Shown here: positions 24,322-32,600 of the stretch, piece after piece | Position numbering within the stretch: the first letter of the stretch is position 1 | How the letters are laid out: each line of letters begins with the position of its first letter | The notes under the pieces: generated by a model | Databases searched by the model: none | Told to the model about the DNA's origin: nothing | Seen by the model: only the letters and a program-made list of their open reading frames with translations | Program-made: the position numbers and the translations under genes | DNA from: Candidatus Omnitrophota bacterium | Lineage (GTDB): Bacteria; Hinthialibacterota; Hinthialibacteria; Hinthialibacterales; Hinthialibacteraceae | Direction: 5' to 3' | Assembly (NCBI GenBank): GCA_013177805.1 | Contig: JABLXU010000055.1 | Span: forward strand, 1-36,002 | Length of the DNA stretch: 36,002 bases

Positions 24322-26856
24322 TTAGACCACAATATTCAGTAATTTTCCAGGTACGTAAACTTTCTTACGGGGCTCTTTAGCATTCAACCAGCGGGTAATT
24401 TGCGGTTCTTGCAATACCGCTTGCCAGATCGCGCCTTCGTCTGCGCCTTCGAGAACCGTGACTTTCCCGCGCACCTTGCCGTTGACCTGCACCACCAGAG
24501 TAAATGTCCCGGTCCGCAACAGGGCGGGATCGCAGACCGGCCAGGGATGATCGTACAAAAAGCCTTCATGCCCGGTGGCCTGCCACAACTCATCACTCAA
24601 ATGCGGCGCGAAGGGCGACAACAACAAGAGCAGGGTTTCCACCGTTTCCTGGAAGATGGGAAAATCGGCGGCCGCGATGGTTCCACGCTCCGCGAACCGG
24701 TACATTTCATTGACCAGTTCCATAATTTTGGCGATGGCCGTGTTGAGGGCGATGCGTTCCTCCACGTCGCCGCTGACGCCGGCGATGGTCTTGTGGCAGA
24801 CACGGCGCAATTGGATCGCGGCCGGGCTGGGTTCGCCATCGGCCTGCGGCGGTTGCCGTAGCGCCGGGGCGTACTTCATGACCAGACGGTATACTCGGTC
24901 GATGAACCGCGACGCGCCCACCACCCCTTCATCGCTCCATTCCAAATCGCGTTCGGGCGGCGATGTGAACAAGATGAAGACACGGGCGGCGTCCGCGCCG
25001 TAGGTGTCCAAAATCTCGCCGGGATCCACCACGTTGCCCTTCGATTTGGACATCTTGAAGCCATCCTTGGTGACCATCCCTTGGGTCAACAGGTTGGTGA
25101 ACGGTTCGCTGATGGCGACCAGGCCGATGTCCCGCAAGGCCTTGGTGAAAAAGCGGGAATAAAGCAGATGCAGAACGGCGTGCTCCACCCCGCCGATGTA
25201 CAAGTCCACCGGCATCCACCGGGCGGCCTTTTGAGGATCGAAAGGCGCGGTGTCGTTCCGGGCGTCGGTATAACGCAGAAAATACCACGACGAATCCCAA
25301 AACGTGTCGATGGTATCCGTCTCCCGCCGCGCGGGGGACGCGCATTGGGGGCATGGCGTGTTGACAAAGGCCGCGTGCCGGGCCAAGGGCGAGCCTTCGC
25401 CGGTGATCTCCACGTCCCGGGGCAGCTCGACCGGCAATTGATCATAGGGCACCGCCACGATGCCGCACGTGTCGCAATGCACCAAGGGAATCGGCATGCC
25501 CCAGTAGCGCTGGCGGGAGATGCCCCAGTCTCGCAGGCGGTAATTGACCGTGCCCTTGCCGATGCCCCGTTCCTCCATCCATGCGGTGATTCTCCGCTTG
25601 CCCTCCTCGTTGGGCGTTCCATTGAAGGGGCCGGAGTTGACCATGATCCCCTCCTCCACCCACGCGGCGGTCATCTCTTCGGCGGAATGAAACGGCGCGC
25701 CTTCCGGTTGAATCACCAGGCGCATGGGCAAGCCGTATTCCCGGGCGAAATCAAAATCGCGCTGGTCATGGGCGGGAACGGCCATAATCGCCCCAGTCCC
25801 GTACTCGGCCAGCACATAGTTGGCGATCCAAATGGGGATCTTCTCCTGGTTGACCGGATTGATGGCGTGCCGGCCCGTGAACACCCCCTCCTTTTTCGTG
25901 GCCTCGTCCGTGCGGACGGCCTTATCCATCCGGGCGACTTTTTGAATGAACGCGCGGCAGGCCGCCTCCTCCGGCGTGCCGGAAATCAGGGGCTCCACCA
26001 GGGGATGCTCGGGCGCCAGGACCATGTAGGTCGCCCCGAACAGCGTATCCGGCCGGGTGGTGAATACCGGGATGGGTGTCCCGGCTTGGGGGCCATCCGC
26101 GGCGCGGAACAAGATTTCGGCCCCTTCGGACCGGCCGATCCAGTTCCGCTGCATGACCAGCACCTTGTTGGGCCATCCATGAAGCTGCTCCAGATCCTGC
26201 AGCAGTTCGTCCGCGTAGGCGGTGATCCGGATATACCACTGCGGCATGTATTTTTGCGTGACGGACGTGTCGCACCGCCAGCACTGGCCGTTCACCACCT
26301 GCTCGTTGGCCAGCACCGTCTGGCACGTGGGACACCAGTTGAGCAGCCCTTCCTTGCGGTACACCAGGCCTTTTTCCCAAAACTTAAGGAAAAGCCACTG
26401 GCCCCACTTGTAATAATCCTCCCGGCAGGTGGCCACCTCCCGGCTCCAGTCGTACGACAATCCCAGGGCTTCCTGCTGCTGCCGCATCTCGCGGATGTTA
26501 TTCTCTGTCCACACGGCGGGATGCACCTTGTGCTTGATGGCCGCGTTCTCGGCGGGCAGGCCGAAGGCGTCATACCCCATGGGATGCAGCACCCGGTAGC
26601 CCTTCATCTGGTAATAGCGGGCCATGACATCCCCGATGGTGTAATTGCGCAAATGCCCCATGTGCAGTTTGCCCGAGGGATACGGAAACATCTCCAGGCA
26701 GTAAAACTTGGGCTTATCGCCCTCCTCAGACCGGCCGAACAGGTTGGCCTCTTTCCAGGCCTTCTGCCATTTCGCTTCGGCTTCGCGGAACGGAAAATGA
26801 TCGGGCGCGCCCTCGGCCGGGGTGATCTCCGAAACCGGGCTATTCCGGGTGGACAT
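24322..26856 (-). CDS. leuS: Leucyl-tRNA synthetase
   Basis: This 844-residue class Ia synthetase charges tRNA-Leu. The start at 26856 has GAGG six bases upstream; an ATG two codons earlier is the alternative. The ATP-binding HIGH motif is HMGH at about 65-68 in PSGKLHMGHLRNY, and the KMSKS motif is at about 601-605 (GFKMSKSKGNVVDPG). The CP1 editing domain shows TTRPDTLFGATYMVLAPEHP. YMPQWYIRITAYADELL, DWGISRQRYWGMPIP and the C-terminal VQVNGKVRGKV are family landmarks. CPTC and CDTC-type cysteine pairs of the zinc insertions are present. A ComEA-like gene follows on the same strand. Confidence 0.98.
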   Translation of the reverse strand: MSTRNSPVSEITPAEGAPDHFPFREAEAKWQKAWKEANLFGRSEEGDKPKFYCLEMFPYPSGKLHMGHLRNYTIGDVMARYYQMKGYRVLHPMGYDAFGLPAENAAIKHKVHPAVWTENNIREMRQQQEALGLSYDWSREVATCREDYYKWGQWLFLKFWEKGLVYRKEGLLNWCPTCQTVLANEQVVNGQCWRCDTSVTQKYMPQWYIRITAYADELLQDLEQLHGWPNKVLVMQRNWIGRSEGAEILFRAADGPQAGTPIPVFTTRPDTLFGATYMVLAPEHPLVEPLISGTPEEAACRAFIQKVARMDKAVRTDEATKKEGVFTGRHAINPVNQEKIPIWIANYVLAEYGTGAIMAVPAHDQRDFDFAREYGLPMRLVIQPEGAPFHSAEEMTAAWVEEGIMVNSGPFNGTPNEEGKRRITAWMEERGIGKGTVNYRLRDWGISRQRYWGMPIPLVHCDTCGIVAVPYDQLPVELPRDVEITGEGSPLARHAAFVNTPCPQCASPARRETDTIDTFWDSSWYFLRYTDARNDTAPFDPQKAARWMPVDLYIGGVEHAVLHLLYSRFFTKALRDIGLVAISEPFTNLLTQGMVTKDGFKMSKSKGNVVDPGEILDTYGADAARVFILFTSPPERDLEWSDEGVVGASRFIDRVYRLVMKYAPALRQPPQADGEPSPAAIQLRRVCHKTIAGVSGDVEERIALNTAIAKIMELVNEMYRFAERGTIAAADFPIFQETVETLLLLLSPFAPHLSDELWQATGHEGFLYDHPWPVCDPALLRTGTFTLVVQVNGKVRGKVTVLEGADEGAIWQAVLQEPQITRWLNAKEPRKKVYVPGKLLNIVV

Positions 26857-27067
26857 ACTCATCCTCACAGTTGATCGCCGTATCCCGCTTTGATCATCCG
26901 GGATGGCTGAGTGAAAATAAGGATTCAGTATTCGGTTACGTAATAAAACGTTAAAAATATGGAGTACAAAATATACCATTTGATTGTATCGATGGCGGCA
27001 AAATAGAAAAGGCCGAAGGAAAGTCACCCCCCAATGTGGAATTGGATTGTTTGATCCCTTCGGGTTT

Positions 27068-27092
27068 GGATCCAGGCGGGAGGCCTGGATCC
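27068..27092. repeat. Perfect 10-bp inverted repeat
   Basis: GGATCCAGGC (27068-27077), loop GGGAG and GCCTGGATCC (27083-27092) form a perfect hairpin with no T-tract on either side. It lies between divergent genes, so it is not a simple terminator. Confidence 0.7.
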
Positions 27093-27195
27093 GCCCGCGT
27101 AGGGCGTTACGGGAAACTTCCTATCCTAATATTCTTCTCGTCTCCGGGGAAAAAGTGAGTGTCTGACTCCCCGTCCTTACAGCGCCGGTCATGGA

Positions 27196-27201
27196 TACAA
27201 T
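27196..27201 (+). promoter_or_regulatory. -10-like TACAAT six bases before the start codon
   Basis: GGATACAATGTCTCC directly precedes the ATG at 27208. If TACAAT is the -10 box, transcription would begin at or next to the ATG. No purine-rich ribosome site is present, consistent with a leaderless mRNA. No good -35 is visible. Confidence 0.35.
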
Positions 27202-27207
27202 GTCTCC

Positions 27208-27651
27208 ATGACCAAAACGCTGATCATCGGTTTCGGAAATCCCCTCAGAAGCGACGACGGCGCGGGCTGGCGGGCCGCCTGCCTGCTCGAGAAGCGCGTC
27301 CACCGGCCGGACGTGACCGTCCTTGTCCGCCATCAATTGACGCCCGAGCTGGCGGAGGATCTCTCCCACGCGGAACGGGTGATTTTCATCGACGCGAGCG
27401 CTACTCAGCCTCCCGGAACATTCGCGCGGAGGGAAATCCATTCCGCGCCCTCCATCCCGGAAACGTTCTCGCACGATTGCGCTCCCCCCACGCTGCTGGC
27501 TCTCGCCCATGCCCTGTACGGCTCATGCCCCCAGGCGTCCGTAGTGGAAATCGGCGCCGCGGATTTCGGCTACGGTGGCCGTCTCTCACCCGTCGTCGAA
27601 ACCAGTGTGAAGCAGGCCGTGGAATTGATTCTTTCCATTGTGGAGGAATAG
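27208..27651 (+). CDS. HycI/HyaD-family hydrogenase maturation endopeptidase
   Basis: This 147-residue protease belongs to the family that removes the C-terminal tail of the nickel-bearing large subunit of [NiFe] hydrogenases after metal insertion. The N-terminal signature GFGNPLRSDDGAG (8-20) differs from the usual GDDG by one Ser. The nickel-sensing ligands appear as D16, D62 (VIFIDAS) and H89 (TFSHDC), essentially the spacing of E. coli HycI. No hydrogenase structural or hyp gene is in the window, so the partner must be elsewhere. There is no ribosome site. A second-best reading is a general peptidase M52 protein. Confidence 0.85.
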   Translation: MTKTLIIGFGNPLRSDDGAGWRAACLLEKRVHRPDVTVLVRHQLTPELAEDLSHAERVIFIDASATQPPGTFARREIHSAPSIPETFSHDCAPPTLLALAHALYGSCPQASVVEIGAADFGYGGRLSPVVETSVKQAVELILSIVEE

Positions 27652-27736
27652 AATGATTTCCCCTGTATACCCGGATGCAGAACTCCCTCAATGCTCCATC
27701 CAAGGAATGAGGAGGGATGGAAACCCGAAACGAATC

Positions 27737-27795
27737 CCTCTCCCTCGAAAAGAGAATCAGGGTTAGGGTAGCCCAAAAGGGCGGAATTCATCCTG
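27737..27795. repeat. CCCTCACCCC-type palindromic repeat, copy 4, with 3' extension
   Basis: CCCTCTCCCTCGAAAAGAGA is followed by ATCAGGGTTAGGGTAGCCC, then AAAAGGGCGGAATTCATC. The same order is seen at 35758-35803 (GTCAGGGTGAGGGAAGCCC, GAGAGGGCGAAATTCATC), so the family extends beyond the hairpin by about 25 bases. Confidence 0.7.
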
Positions 27796-27828
27796 GCGCT
27801 GCAACCGGGCACATAGTTACCGGAATGG

Positions 27829-27834
27829 TATAAT
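27829..27834 (+). promoter_or_regulatory. Candidate -10 box for the aldehyde dehydrogenase gene
   Basis: GGTATAATAACC contains a perfect TATAAT 82 bases before the start codon. No convincing -35 is found at 16-18 bases upstream, so the call is weak. Confidence 0.35.
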
Positions 27835-27915
27835 AACCAGAACTCCGAATAGAGAATCGTACTTGGATTTTTTTTCTACTTATACCAACCCACCAATCCC
27901 CGAGGTGAACAAAGC

Positions 27916-29283
27916 ATGGTGATACAATCCGTCAATCCCGCGAATGGCAATGTCATCCAAACCTACGAGGAGATGCCGCCTCAGGAAATCAACGCGATTA
28001 TCCACAAAGCGCATGACGCCTTTCTATCCTGGAAAAAAACTTCGTTCGCTCTCCGGGCGGACTTGATGGCCGGCGCGGCGGACCTGTTACGCAAATACAA
28101 GGACGAATACGGGAAATTGATGGCCTTGGAGATGGGCAAGCCCATCCGGGACGGCCGGGCGGAAGCGGTCAAATGCGCCACCGTCTGCGAATATTACGCC
28201 GAAAACGCCGAGAAATTCCTCGCGCCGGAACCGGCCGCCACCGAGGCCAGTAAAAGCTATGTCACGTTTCAGCCGATCGGGGTGGTCTTGGCGGTGATGC
28301 CCTGGAACTTCCCCTTCTGGCAGGTGTTCCGTTTCGCCGCGCCCGCGTTAATGGCCGGCAACGCGGGCGTGTTGAAGCACGCCTCCAACGTGCCGGGTTG
28401 CGCGTTGGCCATTGAGCAGATTTTCCGGGACGCGGGATTCCCTGAACATCTGTTCCGGTCGGTCCTGTGTGGCAGCCGCGAAGTGGCGGGCATCATTGAG
28501 AATCCCCGGGTGCGGGCCGCCACGCTCACGGGCAGCACACCGGCGGGCCGGGCGGTAGGCGCCAAATCGGGCGAACGGCTCAAAAAATCGGTGCTGGAAC
28601 TCGGGGGCAGCGATCCCTACCTCATCCTGGAAGACGCGGACCTGGAAACAGCCGCAGCCACCTGCGCGGCCAGCCGGCTCATCAACTCGGGGCAAAGCTG
28701 CATCGCGGCCAAGCGCTTCATCGTAGTGGAGCCGGTGGCGGAACGGTTCACGGAATTGTTCGTGGAGTCGATGAAAGCCGCGAAAGTGGGCGATCCGTTG
28801 GACGAAGATACGCAGGTAGGCCCCCAGGCGCGGCATGATCTTCGGGACGAGCTGCACCAGCAAGTCGTGAAGACTCTCGAACAAGGCGCGAAATTGGTAC
28901 TTGGTGGCGAGATTCCAGACGGGAAAGGCGCGTATTATCCGCCGACCGTGCTGACGAACGTGAAAAAAGGCATGGTGGCCTATGAGGAAGAACTCTTCGG
29001 GCCGGTGGCCTCGATCATCACGGTCAGGAACGAGGAAGAAGCTATCGCCACCGCCAATGATTCGGTCTTCGGCCTGGGAGCGGCGGTGTTTACACAAGAC
29101 GTGGCACGGGGCGAGCGCATCGCGGCGGAAGAATTGGACGCGGGCGCGTGTTTCGTTAACACCTTCGTGCGCTCCGATCCCCGCCTGCCCTTTGGCGGCG
29201 TGAAGGAAAGCGGATACGGCCGCGAACTGGCGCACTATGGGATTAAGGAATTCGTGAACATCAAGACGGTGTATGTAAGGTAA
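27916..29283 (+). CDS. NAD(P)-dependent aldehyde dehydrogenase, succinate-semialdehyde dehydrogenase type
   Basis: This 455-residue protein of the ALDH superfamily oxidises an aldehyde to the acid; succinate semialdehyde is the best guess for this short subgroup. Catalytic C262 lies in NSGQSCIAAKRF, the general base E228 in LELGGSDPYLIL, and N131 in VMPWNFPFWQ. The cofactor loop is LTGSTPAGRAVG, and the C-terminal LPFGGVKESGYGRE closes the fold. GAGGTG about ten bases before the ATG fixes the start. It stands alone, with no GABA genes nearby. The last codons and stop are tandemly duplicated (29268-29299), without effect on the protein. Confidence 0.93.
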   Translation: MVIQSVNPANGNVIQTYEEMPPQEINAIIHKAHDAFLSWKKTSFALRADLMAGAADLLRKYKDEYGKLMALEMGKPIRDGRAEAVKCATVCEYYAENAEKFLAPEPAATEASKSYVTFQPIGVVLAVMPWNFPFWQVFRFAAPALMAGNAGVLKHASNVPGCALAIEQIFRDAGFPEHLFRSVLCGSREVAGIIENPRVRAATLTGSTPAGRAVGAKSGERLKKSVLELGGSDPYLILEDADLETAAATCAASRLINSGQSCIAAKRFIVVEPVAERFTELFVESMKAAKVGDPLDEDTQVGPQARHDLRDELHQQVVKTLEQGAKLVLGGEIPDGKGAYYPPTVLTNVKKGMVAYEEELFGPVASIITVRNEEEAIATANDSVFGLGAAVFTQDVARGERIAAEELDAGACFVNTFVRSDPRLPFGGVKESGYGRELAHYGIKEFVNIKTVYVR

Positions 29284-29299
29284 GGTGTATGTAAGGTAA
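29268..29299. repeat. Perfect 16-bp tandem duplication across the ALDH stop codon
   Basis: GGTGTATGTAAGGTAA occurs at 29268-29283 and again at 29284-29299. The first copy ends exactly with the TAA stop; the second copy is untranslated. This looks like recent slippage. Confidence 0.95.
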
Positions 29300-29649
29300 T
29301 TTGGCTGAACGTTTCGTGATGGCTCTTGGCTCCATATGGGGAATGTTGCGATTCAAGAGGGATCCCCTCACCCCGGCCCTGGAGGAGAGAGGGGCGAGGC
29401 TTCCAGGGCTGGAGCCCGGTGCTGGGGGAGAAGTTCTGTTGACGCGGGAAACCGGTTGGGCAAGCCTGTGCATTCTTATTAGCCTGTGAATTGTGACTTG
29501 GAGAGTGCCCGCCATTTTTTCATCCTATCCGGCCGCTTGCTTCGTCTCTCGTTTTATGAAAACCTTAACCGCGGCGGGCGGAGGATGGGCCTATCGGGGA
29601 TTCGGCCATCCCGCCTCGCGCAGTTTCAATCTTGCAAGGGAGGTAAAAA
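29284..29649. other. Spacer before the giant beta-helix gene
   Basis: About 370 bases containing the second copy of the 16-bp duplication and a palindromic repeat at 29364-29430. No gene is seen. The downstream end carries an excellent ribosome site, AGGGAGGT, before ATG 29650. Confidence 0.6.
29364..29430. repeat. CCCTCACCCC palindromic repeat, copy 5
   Basis: CCCTCACCCCGGCCCT, identical in its first 16 bases to the core of copy 2, is followed by GGAGGAGAGAGGGGCGAGG and then CCAGGGCTGG. The right arm is diverged and the hairpin is imperfect. Confidence 0.65.
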
Positions 29650-32600
29650 ATGACCTCACGGCGAAGCCGCGGTTTGAATCTATGGACTCATTGGCATTGT
29701 CATGAGAAGGTACGCCTGTTCCAGGCTTCCCTCACCCCTATTCGCTCCCAAGGAGAGAGGGAGCGGATCAGCGCTTCCATCCCTTCACCTGCCTCGAATA
29801 AAGCATGGAGTAAGTTCCGCGTGCATGCGAATCATTCCATCGTTCTAGGATTATTGGCCGGGTTTTTCTTGATGATGAGCCATGCCTTCGTGGCGGCGGA
29901 TTCCGAGCCGCTGCGGCTTTATGTTTCTCTGGCCGGGAAGGATACCTGGACAGGCCGGTTTCCCGCGCCCAACGACACGAAAACCGATGGGCCGTTCGCC
30001 ACGCTGGAGAGGGCGCGCGACGCCATCCGCGAACTCAAACAAACAGGGGATCTGCCGGATGGGGGCGTTACCGTCATCGTCCGGGGCGGCGTATACGCGC
30101 TGGCGAAACCCTTCGAGTTAAGTGAACAAGATTCTGGAACCGAAGGCGCGCCCATTGTATATATGGCGTTTCCAGGTGAAGAAGTTCGCCTGTCCGGAGG
30201 CAAGGCCGTTTCTGGATTCGAGCCGGTCACGGATGAGGCCGTCTTGCAGCGGTTGGATGAGCCGGCACGGGGGAACGTGCTGCAGGCCGATCTGAAGAAG
30301 GCCGGCGTCACGGATTGCGGGCCCGCCAACGAGGGCGGCGCGGAGGTGTTCTGCAATGACGCGCCGATGACCTTGGCGCGCTGGCCGAACGAGGGATTCG
30401 ACCGCATTGTGGATCTGGTCGTGGAGGATGGCCACCAGATCCACGGCATCCGCGGGAGTAAGGTGGGGCAGTTCAAGTACGATGGCAGGCGGCCGGCGCG
30501 CTGGGTAGATGAAAAGGATCCCTGGCTGCATGGCTACTGGTTCTGGGATTGGTCCGACCAGCGCCAGCGGATCGCGTCCATCGACACCGCCCACGCCGTC
30601 ATCTCGCTGGCGACGCCGTATCACCACTACGGCTACCGCAAGGGGCAGTGGTACTACGCGTTCAACATGCTGAGTGAGCTGGACACGCCCGGCGAATGGT
30701 ACATCGACCGCGAGCAAGGCATTCTCTATTTCTGGCCGCCGGAACCCGCTGATGCCGCGAAGATCGTGATCTCCGTGTTGCCCCGGCTGATAAGCCTGAA
30801 GGACGTATCGCATGCCACGTTCCGTGGCTTCATCCTCGAGGCGGCGCGGGGCACGGCGGTCGAGGTCTCGGGCGGGAAGGGCGTCGAGCTCGCCGGTTGC
30901 GTCATCCGCAACACCGGAGGCTGGGCGGCGAATCTTTCGGGGACGGATCACCGCGTGGTGGACTGCAAGATCTATCTCACCGGCGGGGGAGGCGTTTCCC
31001 TCACGGGCGGCGACCGCCCCAGCCTGACGCCCGGCTCCCTGGTGGCGGAAAACAACGAAATCCACCACTACGGCCGGATCAACCGGATGTACACGCCCGG
31101 CCTCTCGCTCAACGGCGTGGGCCTCCGCGCGGCGCATAACCGGATCCACTCCGCGCCCCACATGGCCATTCAGTTCGGCGGCAACGAGCATGTGATCGAA
31201 TACAACGAGATCCACCATGTCTGCCAGGAATCGAACGACGCCGGGGCCATCTACGCGGGCCGCAATTGGACCATGCGCGGCAACGTGATCCGCCACAACT
31301 ACCTGCATCATATCAGCGGCTTCGAAAACCGGGGCTGCGTGGGCGTGTACCTGGACGACATGTTCGCGTCCGCGGACATTGTGGGGAATGTCTTCTACCA
31401 AGTGACGCGGGCCGCGTTCATCGGCGGCGGGCGGGACTGCACGGTGGAAAACAATATCTTCGTTGATTGCAAGCCCGCGCTGCACGTGGACGCCCGCGCC
31501 CTCAACTGGGCCGCCTATCACGCCGACGAATGGATCGAAGAAGCCAAAACCAAGGGCACCTTGTCGGGCATCACCTTCAACCAGCCGCCTTACAGGGAAC
31601 GCTACCCGAAACTGGTGACGATCCTCGACGAAAATCCCAAGGCCCCCGTGGGCAATGTCATCGCGCGCAATATCTGCTGGGGCGGAACGTGGGACGAAAT
31701 CGAGGAAAGCGCCCGCCCGCTGCTGAAATTCCAGGACAACCTCATCGGGGTGGATCCGCTCTTCGCCGATGCCGCAAAGCAGGATTTCCGCCTGCGGAGC
31801 GGCTCGCCCGCGTTCCAGATCGGATTCAAGGAAATCCCCATCGAGCGAATCGGATTGAAGAAGAAATCCAAATTCAGCGAAGCGGAAGAGGCCGTCCGCC
31901 TGTTGTTGGCTTATTCTGAATTGGTTCCCGTGGAGCGCGTCAACCTCTTGCTCCTTCTCGCGCGTTTGGCCCGCGGGGATGGGGATTACGAAACCGCCCG
32001 GAAATATGTACGTGAAATTGTCGCTATGCCCGGCGCGCCCGGTTATTGCAAAAGCCTGGCCTTGCTGACCGCCGCGCAGAGTGAATACCGGAAGAAGAAC
32101 TTCTCCGAAGCGCGGGGGGCTTGTCAACAAGTCCTCGCATTGCCGGACACGCCGCCGCATCACCATTGGGAGGCGGAAGAATTGCTGAAAAGCATCCAGC
32201 GTTCTCAGGAAGGCCTTGCTCCCCGGGATCCCGATGCCAGCCGGGTGAAGCTCCCCCGGCTGCCAGAACCCGCGGTCACCATCTATGTCGCCCGGAATGG
32301 CTCGGACCGCTATCCCGGCACGCGGGAACAGCCACTGGCCACCATCTCCCGGGCGCTCGAGAAGGCCGCGGAATGGAACAAGGCCCCCGGCGGCTATCCC
32401 CAGGGCGGCGTGAAGATCGTTCTCCGCGGGGGCGTGTACCGGTTGCGGGAAGGCCTCGCGCTGACGGCGGCGGTCGCGGGGCGGGAAGAAGCGCCCCTCG
32501 TGATCGCGGCCGGCGAGGGCGAAACCGTGCGCCTGACCGCCGGTGCCCCGGTCACCGGATTTCGGAAAGTCACCGATCCGGCCGTCCTGCAGCGCCTCCC

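Larger units (their letters stand above)
26857..27207. other. Spacer between divergent leuS and the hydrogenase-protease gene
   Basis: AT-rich around 26930-27000, where the leuS promoter should lie. It contains a perfect hairpin at 27068-27092 (listed separately) and GTGAGTGTCTGACTCC near 27154. No coding frame is convincing. Confidence 0.5.

Noticed and set aside
25081..26874. A 597-codon frame antisense to leuS
   Set aside because: leuS carries all its catalytic motifs on the other strand, and the antisense translation is rich in Arg, Gly and His without any recognisable domain.
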